A model generated the notes under the pieces. The model ran no database searches. It saw nothing but the letters and a program-made list of their open reading frames with translations, and had not been told where the DNA came from. Below, piece by piece: positions 21,590 through 33,306 of a stretch of 64,000 nucleotides of DNA. The position numbers and the translations under genes are program-made. The stretch's first letter is position 1. Every line of letters begins with the position of its first letter. The DNA is from Brachypodium distachyon (lineage: Eukaryota > Streptophyta > Magnoliopsida > Poales > Poaceae). The stretch covers positions 13,072,501 through 13,136,500 of the forward strand of contig NC_016132.3 in the NCBI RefSeq assembly GCF_000005505.3, written 5' to 3'.

Positions 21590-22380
21590 GAACGAAGAGC
21601 CACATGGAAGGAAGGAAGCTAGACGCTGGAGATTGAGCCTCACTTGCATGCAAGCCACTAGCACGCAGCAGAAAGAGCCAGCGCGCGTTAAATTTCCCGA
21701 TGAGTACGTATTGCGCGTCGGTTGTATATATACGTACGGATATATACATCTGTATACTTGTACTTAAATCGTATACTCATTTTTAAATCTAATTAAATCG
21801 TATACTCATTTTTAAACATGTTTATTTTTTTCATATATATAAATATGATCAAGTTTTACAAATTTGATAGTCTACAAAATTTACATGTCTTACGATTTGA
21901 AACGGATGGAGCAAGTTCCACAGGTATTCCATCCATCGAACTGTCTGGTGTCTCGTAGTCGTAGTATTTGACTCCGACAAAAACAATTTCAGTGGAATGC
22001 TTATATTGACTCTGACATATATAGTCATCAAACCTCAAAAGCCGCCAAGAGGCACTTCGGGTAGTATTTGTTTTTGGGATGCTTTCCTTTGGGCTTAATC
22101 AGGCCACCCGGATATATCTCAGACAGGGAAAATTAAGAGACGAACAGATCACGATCCTTGCCGCCTAATGCAATTTTTGGAACAACGGATCTTAATATAG
22201 TCGCAAGTAACGTGATATTAAAACACACTTTTGCTGAATGGCAGATAGCTGTTTAATCAAACGGGTCTTAATTAACTCGGTCTGGAATGATGCTAAATTC
22301 TTGGCTACCTTACCAAATGCATTTAACCACGAGATAACTATTGTGGCTAATTTAGAACGAGATAAGCACCAACATGCCTC

Positions 22381-22388
22381 TATATAAA
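22381..22388 (+). promoter_or_regulatory. TATA box of CRP copy D
   Basis: TATATAAA sits 100 bases before the ATG at 22481, in the conserved 5' flank. Confidence 0.6.
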
Positions 22389-22480
22389 CACAGGCCAAGA
22401 ATGCAAACAAGTTATTAGAGAGGAAGACGAAGAGCTCCTGAAAGTAAATTAAGAAAGAAAATAATTAACCAGGTCTTGTG

Positions 22481-22865
22481 ATGGCAGCTGCGGCAATCTT
22501 GAAGATGCCCCTGTTCTTGGGCGCTCTCATGATCATGGCAATGTTCCTCTCCTCCCAAGGGGAGGTCCTATACAAGAGTAAGTCCCTCTATATGTATAAT
22601 TAGGCGTTTTATACACAAAGCATGCAGATTGTATATACGTATAATTTCACTTGCTGGCTAGCTAATTGCATTGTGTGATTGTGGATGGAATTGCAGTTGG
22701 ATGCTTTGCGGGGGTGAGAACTGCTTCGACGACGATTGCCAGAGAAGGTGCGAGGGTTCGAATTTGGGGTTTCCTAACAGAGAGATCTTAGGCCAGTGCG
22801 AGGGTGACCCTAACCCCAACCCATACCCCACCATCGATTGCTGTTGCTTCAGGACCAAATCATAA
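22481..22865 (+). pseudogene. CRP array copy D: one-base deletion at the start of exon 2
   Basis: Exon 1 is 22481-22577 (signal peptide MAAAAILKMPLFLGALM...) and exon 2 is 22697-22865. Their sum, 266, is one short of a multiple of three. Compared with copy C a base is missing between tttgcgggg and gagaactgc, so the normally spliced message leaves the cysteine frame after GCF and stops early. The cysteine frame itself (ENCFDDDC ... QCEGDPNPNPY ... CCC) is otherwise perfect, which suggests recent damage. Confidence 0.75.
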
Positions 22866-23020
22866 CCTTCCAAGCCTATAATTTAGTTCCGATTGACTCG
22901 ATGCGTAGTAGTATCATCATCATCATTGGATGAGATTTGGTTTTCGATGATCCACCTGTTGTTACGGATCTGAGTAATAAAGACTAGCTTAATGTCGAGA
23001 TCAGCCTCATGTGTGTGCTT

Positions 23021-23090
23021 GTGTTCTTGAGTTCCGTCTCTGTTCTCTCATCGATCGACTCTGGCGAATGGCAATTTTAATTAAGTGCCA
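23021..23090 (+). repeat. last 3' flank copy of the CRP array
   Basis: cttgagttccgtctctgttctc and gcgaatggcaattttaa match the 3' flanks at about 14990, 16035, 17290, 17895 and 21175. Six copies of this flank are therefore present for only four recognisable gene bodies. Confidence 0.6.
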
Positions 23091-23662
23091 GTAGTAGTAT
23101 CAAAATTTCTCTGAACTTTGAATTGGGCAAAAACTAGCAGCTAGCGAGGCAAAATCCTTGGGCCCATCACGCACGGGCCCACCTGTCAGTGTCATGCACT
23201 TATATATGCCTGCCTGGCTCCGGCCATGGAGCGCGTCAAAATTCCGGCCTCTCGTCGGCGCCGGCCGCCGCTGTATGTGCACACACCTGCGTATCTGACA
23301 GCTAGGCCGATACGCCAGCATGCAATGCAACAAATTAAGGTCAACCACATCTTTTTCCTTCCAGCTGTGGTGAATTCGTAGTACGTGTGTAAATTGAGAA
23401 CTACTTCCTCCGTCCTCTCTATCTTTGACTCTCCGTTCCTAAAATGTACTCTAGTTTTGACTCTCCGTTTCTAAAATGTGGATTGAAAATGGGTTGCAAT
23501 TTAATTGCGTCAGCCGGATCTTCAATTCGAGACCTCTTGACTCTGATACATAAAGAGTACGTTTCGTGTACCGAACTAGTTCGCCCAAAATCTGAAACTC
23601 ATAACAAAAAAAAGAACAGTCCACTTATACAAACATAATTTATAAGTAAAGTATGCTAAATA

Positions 23663-23783
23663 CTCCCTCCGATCCATATTAATTGTCTCAAATTTGCCCA
23701 AATTAATATAGATGTATATATCTATGCCTAAACAACGTCTACATACATGTAATATTTCGACAATTAATATGGATCGGAGGAAG
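23663..23783. mobile_element. Stowaway MITE
   Basis: TA-flanked, with ctccctccgatccatattaattg at the left and the near-perfect reverse complement at the right (caattaatatggatcggaggaag). It is one of the best-preserved copies in the window. Confidence 0.9.
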
Positions 23784-23880
23784 TACATGCTAATACCTAC
23801 AATATCAAATATAAGTATACCGTAAACATGTCAAAAATATTAATATCCAGGTAAACATGCACAGGAGGCAGGATCAGATT

Positions 23881-24911
23881 AGGCCCCCTTCTTTTCGGCT
23901 GGAGCTTCTTCAGAAACTGGCTTCAGCTGAATTTCTGAGAGAAGCTGCTGCCACAGTAAGCTCTGTGAAGCTATTATGTCCCCTTCTTTTCAGCTTCCAT
24001 GAATGCAGCTTATTGTCTGGTTTTAGTAGGAATAGTCTCTAATACCCTTAGGTATCAATTATGCCATATGTTTCATTGTTAGTATCATTGTTTTGAACTG
24101 TGTTCGTATACTTGCATTATCAAAACGCATACATACAAGACATCTTCGCTCATCTCTAAATACGATTAACCGAAAACATCATCTCCAAATACAATTAACC
24201 AAAAACTTCATCTCCAAATGTACACAGAACCGAAATCTTCATCTCCAAAAGTACACATTTCTAACCCATGAAAAAAAATCATCTCATCGACACTAAAAAT
24301 CTGCAAACCCTAGAAGATTGAGATGAGATCGGAGGCCGGTGGTGGGGAAGAGAGGTGACGCCGGCAGCAGTGAGGAAGGGAGGCGGCACCGGTCGCAATG
24401 GTGAAGGTTAGCGGCGGGGAGGCGAGGTCCGGCGGCCGGGCGAGGTGCTATGGCGGCGGATCTGCGGCGAGCGGGATATGGCGGCGCGGAGGACTGCAAG
24501 GGATGGAAGGGGCGGCGGAGGGCTGGAGGGGAGGGGCGGTGGAGGGCTGTAGCCTAGAGGGAGAGGAGGGGACAGCGGTCACCGGAGAGATGAGGGGAAG
24601 AGGGGTGGCGGCTCGCGCTGGCAGCTGGGAGCGCAAGCGGGCAGGTCAGGAGGCGGGGGGAGGTCGAGGCAGGGTGGTGGGTGAGCGCGGTGGCATTCTG
24701 AGTGTAATTACGGTTCGCGGTAGTGGCAAACTCAAAAACAGTGCACCCAAAAGCTCCAGAAACTGGTCCGGACCAGTTTCTCCCCACATCCCATTTTGCA
24801 CTACAATTTGGAGGGGCTTCGTGGAGGAACTGAGTAAAAGTTTTCACTTCTTTTGGGTTTCAGCTGCCTGAGACGTAGAAGCTGGTCTAGAAGCCCAAAA
24901 GAAGGTGGCCT
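23881..24911. mobile_element. non-autonomous TIR transposon with GC-rich cargo
   Basis: Left end aggcccccttcttttcggc and right end gcccaaaagaaggtggcct are 19-bp inverted repeats with two mismatches. A second, shorter copy of the left-end motif (ccccttcttttcagctt) occurs at about 23980. The interior 24300-24700 is far more GC-rich than the surroundings and has long open but unrecognised frames, as when a transposon has picked up gene pieces. No matching target duplication was found. Confidence 0.55.
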
Positions 24912-26077
24912 ATGCATGCTTAATTGTCAACCCTGATCTTTTCATGACGTGGACACGTCTCTAAGCCAATTAACTGCAAGCTTAGCTAGCTAATGGGTGG
25001 TTGGAAAGATGCTCGATTTCAATACTGGATAGCATATCTTCGTCAAGATACACACATGACGTAAGTACGTATTCACTCCACTGTATGATTGCAACCAAAA
25101 GAAAGGCTGCAGGACGGCCGGCCGGCCGGCACCACTTTAATGCACGAAAAGTTGAGTTTTGGACGTGTCTGGTGCTCGAAATGTAGAGTGCAAGAACAAG
25201 TTGGCAACTTGTGAGAGGAGGATCTTGCGAGACGTACGCTGATAGACAGTGACTCGACCAATATATATCATCTCTAGCTAGCTCCAAGGCAACGCTTAGC
25301 TACTACTAGCTCTGACTTCCAATTAACTCGTTTTACCTACATCTCTCTAGAAAGAAAAAGAAAGGAACAAAGAAAGTTGTATCGATATCTGACTCTTTAA
25401 CTGATCTACACACAAGAGCTAGCCTAAACTATGTAATCAGCTAGAGCTGAGATATTTAATTACTGTGAGTGATGTGTGGGTGCATCATGCATGTCTTCCT
25501 TCCTGTTTGTCCCTTGCCCTTTTCAACTCTAGAAAGTTAAGCAATATTCAAGTAATCTAATCCTAGATCGCTTTCTCGATGGGGTTGGTTAACTGGACAC
25601 ATCGATCGATCGGTCCTTGTATCTGTAGCTTTTGAAATTGAAGCGGCCGCCGCAGTCACACATAATCACATACACACAACTAATTGAACCTGTGACCAAT
25701 AATAAATCAGAGCTGATCGAGAACTCCAAATCGATCAACCAGCAGTGCATTGCGTAGCGTACTTATCTCTACTTAATTGCAGACTACTAATATATAAAAT
25801 AGATTTTGCATGTCGATGGCAGAGTAGGAGATTGAGTATGACTTGGCACCGGCCAGAGAGCCAATTAAGCAATATGTGAAAGATGGAGATTCCTGCTGCT
25901 TCCACTGGAAAGTGCTGCTTTGTCGTCTTGTATATATGCTTATATGCTGCCATTTTAGCTGTGTCCTCTATAAAGCGCCCGGCCGTGCTCCTTCAATTCG
26001 GCCTCAATTGTTCCTTCTCTTCTCTCTTCTCCCACAACACATATACACCCCACACGTAAGCTTGACAACATCGAAGC
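24912..26077. other. intergenic, upstream region of the DLK2-like gene
   Basis: No gene was recognised. The sequence is AT-rich with scattered short palindromes such as gatcgatc and gccggccggccggc. A TATAAA at 25969-25974 is the likely core promoter of the gene starting at 26078. Confidence 0.4.
25969..25974 (+). promoter_or_regulatory. TATA box of the DLK2-like gene
   Basis: TATAAA is 104 bases upstream of the ATG at 26078, followed by a pyrimidine-rich leader. Confidence 0.5.
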
Positions 26078-27749
26078 ATGCGGCGGCGGTGGTACGCGAA
26101 CGCCCGGGAGATCGTCGGCTCCGGCACCGGCGATGGGGCCACGGTGGTGCTGGCCCACGGCTACGGCGTGAACCAGGAGTCCTGCTGGGGCAAGATCATG
26201 CCCTCCATCGTCTCCCAAGCCAGCAAGGTGATCCTCTTCGACTGGGACTTCACCACCACCGCTCATCATCACGAGGAAGAAGACTGCTTCACGTTTGGGA
26301 GGTTCGCGGATGACCTGATCGAGCTCATGGACGAGAAGAATGTCCGAGGGGCCGTGCTGGTGGGCCACTCCATGTCAGCCATGGTGGCCTGCATCGCCTC
26401 CAAGCGCCGGCCCGAGCTCTTCGCCCAACTCATCCTCCTCTGCGCTTCACCAAGGTAATAATAACTAATTAAAACTCCCGATCGACGACGACAACGTGAC
26501 TAATTAACTATTGAGCTGTCTCTCTTACTGGCTAGCTAGCTTCTCGATAGCAAATTAACTAACCCCGTTAAGTTTTTACGGTTTTATTCTTGGCAACACA
26601 TTACTGAGTAGTAGTGCACTAGCTTGTGTGGCGATTTCCAGCTGGCCAAGGCCAAGTGTACATGCATGCGTCCACGTCAGCGTGTGTACGTGCATGGGGC
26701 CGGTCACCGTCGGTCGCCGTGGCAGCCAGGGAAATCTATACATCCCATGCCAGGCCGCCCAATAACTATAGCCGATCGATCGAGACGTGGCATCGACCCT
26801 TAGCCAGCAGTACGTGACGTACGAAAATATATTTTCCCGGCTGGCCCATTTAATCTCATTTATAAAGAAACCGAATTCATTATTATCTTTCTTTCTCGAA
26901 CAATCGCTATGAACACTGCCTGCCTTGTCGTCAAGAAGAGAGAGTAAATAGAGTTGAAAGAAAAAAGAGACACTAAATATGTATAGACAAGAGGTCATGC
27001 ATGTTTCTAGCTAGACAGAACGCATAAAAAATTCTTAAATTACGTATGTTTTCCTGTCTTGCATTCGACCTGAGCAACGCTGACCATCTGGTTTGACTTT
27101 GGAGTCACAATCGATCGATCACAGATGTTTTTTCTTCATAAAAAAGGTTATCATGGCTAGCTTTATTAGGAATTGAACCTTCGTAACATACAGTCAATGA
27201 GAATGATAAAATAGGAGTAACCTTTTATTTTAACTACGGTTGATCAGGTACATAAACTCATCGCCCTTGGAGAGCGAAGAGGAGTACGTGGGCGGGTTCG
27301 AGGAGTCCGCGATCCACGGCATGCTGGCAGCCATGGAGACCGACTTCTCCGGGTGGGTCCACGGCTTCGTCCCCAACGCCGCCGGAGACCCGGCGTGCGT
27401 GGAGCCGCTGGAGCGGAGCTTCCTGGCCATGGACCCGGCCGTGGCGGTCGGGGTGGCCAGGATGATCTTCCTCGGCGACCAGCGCGACGCCCTGGACGCC
27501 GTGCCCGTGCCGTGCGTGCTCGTCCAGGCGCGCCACGACTTCGCGGCGCCGGTGGTCGTGGCCGAGTACATGCGGCGTAGGATGAGCAATAATAACAAAG
27601 CCGGCGTGGCGGCGGTGGAGCTGGAGGTCGTCGACTCCGCCGGCCACTTCCCCCAGCTCGTGGCGCCGGAGCGGGTGTTGGACATAGTCCACGACGTGCT
27701 ACGTCGCACGAGCAACGTGAGGCCTGCCGTCGCCGCCGAGGTGCCTTAG
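26078..27749 (+). CDS. D14/KAI2-family alpha/beta hydrolase, DLK2 (D14L2)-like
   Basis: Exons 26078-26454 and 27248-27749 join in phase 2 with GT/AG borders to give 292 residues. The oxyanion segment is HGYG (27-30). The nucleophile elbow is GHSMSAM (Ser98). Asp223 in ARHDFAAP and His259 in SAGHFPQL complete the triad. The intron falls inside CASPR/Y, before the lid helices (GGFEESAIHGMLAAM), where KAI2/D14 genes also break. D14 and KAI2 bind strigolactones and karrikin-like signals and work with MAX2/D3. The DLK2 subfamily is less understood. HGYG in place of HGFG, the His/Glu-rich insertion at residues 62-69, and a C-terminal extension of about 15 residues (NVRPAVAAEVP) set it apart from D14 and KAI2. 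The protein is probably cytosolic or nuclear. Confidence 0.85.
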
Positions 27750-29111
27750 GTCGACCGCGGCATCAATGTCAGCACACCATCGGGGCTCTATATTATTCCT
27801 CGGTCACCGCCAAGAACCGTCCGTTCTCGACTGGACGGTTATCAGCAGTTTTATTGTTCTAGAGTCGATTAAACCGTTGGACACTCTCTTACACTCAATC
27901 GCATGCACCTCTCATGTCATGTTTTCCCGCTCGCTTGTGTCTGTGAACCAGCATGAAGGGCACTTGTTGTGTTCTCAGGGTTTGTTTTCCTTCTGTACAT
28001 GTAAACCGAATTGAACCTTCCGTAACATATAGCTATCATGGCTAGCTTTATTACGAATTGAACCTTCGTAACATATAGTTCACTGGAGCAGTGCGTTCAA
28101 AAAACAGAGGATTTCTCTTTCTTTGGAGAAATAGACGAGTACTCATATATAATTTTGTTTTTGTCCAATTCAACTATAATATTGAACGGTGTGCTAGCTC
28201 TTAATTCTTCGTATTAATTAATTAAGGACTAAATACAATTATTGCCTCTAGTCCAAAAAACAACTAGTAATAACCAGAGACGATTAAATACCGGTCACTA
28301 GTTCATCAGGATATAGGACAGGCTATATATATCATCAGGATTAATATAGCGAGAGATCGATTCAGCCTGACAGAAGGAGCACATAACATGACTCTAAGCA
28401 GCTACTCGTAATAACCAATAATCTATAACTGAATTCAATCCATCCATGCATGAGTGAATACATACATATACTATTTGTAGAGACCTCCAAGCAAATCTGC
28501 TAGCTTAGCTAGCTTTTGATGACATCCTTGGTAGTCTTAGCTCGGTCCATGACTCCAAGTCCATCTCCGCTTTGAATTTTCCGAGCAAGCCAAGAGTGAC
28601 TAAACGCATCGGCTGAATTAACCCTAGCTGTCGAGCGGAGCACTAATTTGTCAAAGGTTTTGCAAGAGATTTGGTTCAATTGATGAATTTGAATCCAATG
28701 CTGGCTTGTACATTATTGGCTTCAAGCCCCCTGCATGCTCCCACACATACACGATTTCTTCACCCTTCTATACTCACGTAATCAACACACATGCATATTT
28801 TAGAAGAGCAGAAGAAACAAAACAACAGGCAAGCGGAATCAATATATTAAGACGCTTCTACTCAAGTAATAATCGATCAACATGCCAGTTCATGCATGGA
28901 AAAACAATTATTCATATAATCTTGAACAATGACGGGGGATCGATCGGATCGGAGTATACGTACTATATATCTAATATCTATCTAATCAAATCTAGGATGG
29001 AAAAACAAAAAAAAAACTAGCTACTCCAGCTAATTAATCTTTAAATTTCTTCCCGACGCGACACACTATATATTCAGATTAAGCTGATCATGCAGCAAAT
29101 AAAGCTAGCAA
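27750..29111. other. intergenic, no gene recognised
   Basis: Contains the 3' flank of the DLK2-like gene and AT-rich sequence. A word of about 35 bases around tcatggctagctttatta is present both in the gene's intron (about 27155) and downstream (about 28035), so a small repeat flanks exon 2. Confidence 0.4.
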
Positions 29112-29640
29112 TTAATACTTTTTAGGAGATGGTGTAATCAAGCTACTGAGAGCATAGCAGCCGATTCCCACAGCCGACATCACCGCCAGACCATCCACCA
29201 CCACTTGCTGCTTACGAAACGAACGCCTGCATTCAGTAAGTACATACATATGAGATCCAAACATACTTATCATTGTTATTCTTTCCGATCGTACATTCTT
29301 TTCGTGATTTTAGTGAAAATTTAAATTAAAAGAAATATCGGAATGAATATTAACTTGAAATGGATTGGGAGGCCGAGAGAGTATAATTAAGTAAGGTACC
29401 GTTGGGGGTCGTGCATCCTGGGTTTGATCTGCTTGGTGAGAGGGCCGAGAAGCTGCCGCGTGTCGTTGTCGGCCAAGAGGACGCCGAACTCGTTCCAGCT
29501 TCGGCGGAGCCTGTGCCTGTCGAGCTCAGCCATGCATCACGTCGTAGCTCCTCCGACAGCTTCTCCTTCCTCTTTAGCAGCTTCTCTTGCAGCTCAAACC
29601 TCTTCAACACTTCTTCACTACTCTGTCCCAGCATTCATTA
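29112..29640 (-). CDS. small two-exon protein with C-terminal hydrophobic segment; probable frameshift
   Basis: The joined frame 29533-29400 and 29226-29112 (GT/AG, phase 2) encodes 82 residues. It starts MAELDRHRLRRSWNEFG, has a basic middle, and ends with a hydrophobic stretch (GLAVMSAVGIGCYALSSLI) and a Lys-rich tail. Directly upstream (29630-29537) another frame encodes a convincing coiled coil (ELQEKLLKRKEKLSEELRRDA) and begins after a possible CAG acceptor. Both parts look like one protein split by loss of one base near 29535. In that case the 82-residue product is only the C-terminal half and upstream exons are missing from this annotation. I do not recognise the family. The build (coiled coil plus end membrane segment) recalls the gene at 18522-19938 without clear sequence similarity. 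Confidence 0.45.
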
Positions 29641-30310
29641 ATTTCATGAGAAGGGATTTTTTACACCCGAGCAGACTGCTCCCCCTATCCAAGCCGTCAA
29701 CGCAATTACGCTAGGACGTCCGATGCGAAGACCTGAATACGGCCTGAAGTCCCCATAACGGCACCAGACGCCGTCGCTGTTTTGGCCTACGGGCAGGGGA
29801 CTGTTTCTCTCTGTAGGTCTACAGTGTCCGGCCGTTCAGCACAAAAGAAAAATATATAAAAACGGGCAAAACCATCCTTTTGCGCGGCGCTTCGTACAGA
29901 CTACAGTGTCGAATTGCAGTTTTGCTGCCTCTACGGACGGAGCAATTTCACTGGTTGCGCGCTGCTGAAGCCATTGCAGGGGCGTCACGTTCCATCAAGA
30001 AATGCATCGAGTGCCCAGGTGGAAACTATATTTTAGAACCACATCTTGTCATTGATCCCATCGAGATGTAAATTACGGATTTTCCTTAGATAGGCCTATT
30101 CGATCCGTTCTCCCTATACGTATATACGTATATGTCCATTATTTTTTAAGGAAATGTGTTTGTTGTTTCGTTGCAACCCACGTACATTCTGTTGGTCTAT
30201 ATATAAATTCATTGCCTCAAGAATATGTGTTTCCCTCTACATATATATTCATTGTCTTAAGAATATGTGTTTTATTTTTCTGTATTTCTATTCATTTTCT
30301 ATCAATAATA

Positions 30311-30392
30311 CTCTCTCCGTCCCGAAATAAGTGACGTATATTTGTGCAGATTCTTATACAAATCCACGTTACTTATTTCTGGATGGAGAGAG
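30311..30392. mobile_element. Stowaway MITE (short)
   Basis: TA-flanked, ctctctccgtcccgaaataagtga at the left and the complementary acttatttctggatggagagag at the right. Confidence 0.75.
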
Positions 30393-32010
30393 TATATGTT
30401 TTCTCTCATTATTTCTCTCTACCGTCTATCTATTCTCTCTAAAAATATGTGTTTCCTCTTTCTCTTTATCTATATATCCATTCTCTTTCAATGAATATGT
30501 GTTTTTTTTTCTATTCGATTTCGGTTTTTTTCCTAATGTATATCCATTTTCTATCAAGAATATATATTACGAAGATTAACAACACAGATCCGCGCACAAT
30601 GAGACACACACCGAAGATTAACTAGCGGTACCTCCGGTTCGGAAAAAGATTAACTAGCGGTACCTACTCCAGTGATGGTACAGTACAGCGAGCTAGCATG
30701 TCATGCAATTCTTGAGTGATAACATATCTTATCTGCAACATGATTCACTTGGACGGGCTGTACCGAAGAATACTGATCTGCCTGATCAGCCATCGAGCGT
30801 TTATAACTGCCTCAGTTGGTCCTGAGTTGAGGGATGGGATCATTCCATCCCTTACACCTTTGCTATGGCCTGATGCAGAAGAATTGCACGTCGATCCGAT
30901 CAAGACAGCCCCGCCTCGGTGCAGTACGTACAGCTTTTCCGGCCGACTGCAAGAAATTGCACGTCGCACTACAGTAAAACCGCAGGGCCACGCTGTGCTC
31001 CCGATCTTTTTCCTCCCGGCCACTAGCTGCTTTCCGTTATCTCCTAATCATCGCCGTCTCGTGCCCGACGGCAGATGGAGGGATGTGATAGAGGGAGCAA
31101 AAAGCTCGGGAGTAACATCATCTTTTCCTTCATTAACTTTAGATCAAAATCCCATGCACTGATATAATCAATCAATTAAGCCATGCATGTATCAGATCCA
31201 CGTCACCGTCCAATCTTGTAAACAAAAAAGAAAAAAAAAAGAAACACGATTCCTAAGTCGAGATGGGCCAGGTTAGAGCGTGAGCGAGGAGCGGCCCAGG
31301 AGGGGGACGAGGTAGCCGTTGAGAGCCGGCCGGGTCAGGGGGGCACTCTCGTCATTTCGGCTGCCGGACCGAGCGAGCGAGCGAGTGCCTGGCTTCCAGT
31401 GGGCCCGGGCGCCGCAGCGATTTGGACCGTGCAGCTCGGTTTGACCTGAGAGACCCCACGTGTGCGCTGCGCTGCCTGCACACCGCGAGTCTACACACGA
31501 GGATCACGTGCTCTCCATGACGTGTGGGCCCGAGATATATTGTCACCGAGCCTTCCGTTTTCTCCCATTTGATACTGGCTTGTCTGCGTCTCCGATAAGA
31601 AGTAAGTTGTGTCGAGGATTTCTTTCGCGTGCCATCGTCATTGAATATCACTTCTCTCAAGCCTGCGGCTCCAGTTTCATCCCAGACGACCATCTGCGAG
31701 ATATGCAGGGTTCGTGTTGCGGGCACCACAAAACAGAAGGGCGTAGTGATCATCATCGTCATCATTTAGCGTTGCCGTGACTACTTTAACTCCACGATAA
31801 GAAGATAGCGCATGGACAAGGCCAGGTATCATGGACACATTAGGAGGCTAGCTACCAAAACTTCGCCACGGCGTAACAACCTCCTTTGATGTTGCTGCAC
31901 AAGCCATCGGGAGAACCACCCACGACTATATCTCGCCACGAAAGTATACATAGACGCTGTACTAGACGTGGCAAAGATCATTTTCCGATGCCTTCTTTCC
32001 ATTTTCACGG

Positions 32011-32120
32011 TCTCTCCGTTTCATATTAAATGACTTTCTATTACATATATCTAGACATTTTTTATGCATAAATACATCTGTATTTGAACAAATTTGAATC
32101 ACTTAATATGAAACGGATAA
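32011..32120. mobile_element. Stowaway MITE
   Basis: tctctccgtttcatattaaatgac at the left and the complementary cacttaatatgaaacggata at the right. Confidence 0.75.
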
Positions 32121-32349
32121 AATATTTAATTGTGTAACTGGATCCGTTTGATGTTTGATTGCGTCCTTGCATTGGTTACCCTCGCTGCTCCGGACTCCGG
32201 AGCTCACACTCATCCCGGGGTGCCCGTAGCAAAATTGTCGGCCGCTGTTTTGGGCCATATCTGCAATTTCTTTCTACAGCTGTCTTTGTTCCGTTCCTGC
32301 AAAATCATTTCTTTTCTCACTCTCACTCTCTCTCTTCTTACTCATCAGT

Positions 32350-33306
32350 GACCCAAACTTTAATGCTGCTTGCTTCCCTTCCCTTCCACTGTTGCCCCCC
32401 TTCTCCCTCCCCCCAATCCCACCATTGCCGCGGCGGCCGGCATCTGCCCATCCCATGTCCATCTCCGCGCCGGCGCAGCGAAGCTCCTGAGTGACCGCGA
32501 GCTGGAGGAGGAGGAAGAGCGAGAGGCGGGGAGGGGCCAGTGGCAGCGTGTGGTGCCGTCAGTAGTTCAGTAAAACACCAATCCAAGAACCCTAGAGGTG
32601 ACTACCGAGGGCTTCTCGCCAACCTTTTCGCCCCAGAGGTTTGAATCAAACACCCTGATCTCTGCCCCCCTTCTTCTCCTGTTCGGTTCGCATTGGGGCC
32701 GGCGTTGCGCGGTCTGCTTGGAAGCTTTACTCTGGTCTCTGGGTGGCATGGCGATGGGCTGCTGTTCTTGGATGGATCCCAGAGGGTGATGCGCCTCGAG
32801 TTTAGTTTGATTGGATTGGATTGGATTGGATTCCTTCCTGCGTATGGAGCGAGGAGGAAGGAAAAGCAGCCCCAAACTTGGACCGAATCTTCTGCAACGA
32901 AGGCGGCTAAAGGGGAAACTTTGGGTTTTGTTTCTTTTCGCCGAGCATGTCCGGTGATTTGATATGTTTTTTTTTGTTGTTGTTCTCCGCAAGTGTGTGA
33001 TATCCCTTTTCTCCGAAATCACAATGCGTGCGTTCTTGATCTGGCTGCGCGCTTCCAGGAGCAAGATTGATGTTGTGCTCCTTTAATTCACTTCACATGG
33101 AACTTGCACATCATGTTGTTCCCCATTCCCCCCTTTTTCATTCTGGTAGTTTTTCTGATGAATGATTGCTTTGTGCTCTGTAGACCAGCTTGTTATTACT
33201 GCATTTATCTTGTCCTGATTCAGATAACTATTCTGATAAGTACGAAATGAATGCAACTTTAAAACTACATTGCTGATCCTGGTTCTGTAGGTGCCCACAA
33301 ATAAAG
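32350..33306 (+). other. 5' leader region of the receptor-like kinase gene, probably with an intron
   Basis: The C- and T-rich stretch at about 32340-32600 looks like a plant first exon. It contains a possible donor at 32595 (agagGTGACT) and an AG acceptor at 33290 just before the coding ATG. A ttggattgga microsatellite lies at about 32812-32830. UTR limits are not certain. Confidence 0.35.

Larger units (their letters stand above)
29650..32340. other. intergenic, no gene recognised
   Basis: Holds two Stowaway MITEs (30311, 32011) and pyrimidine-rich low-complexity DNA at 30400-30560. Open frames at 30716-31162 and 31352-31765 show no codon pattern or family motif that I would trust. Confidence 0.4.

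Noticed and set aside
25843..26313. 156-codon plus-strand frame overlapping the start of the DLK2-like gene
   Set aside because: It reads the hydrolase exon in the wrong frame. The frame starting at 26078 has the alpha/beta-hydrolase motifs and splices correctly.
30716..31765. Open frames on both strands (148 and 137 codons)
   Set aside because: No splice partner, no motif and ordinary composition.
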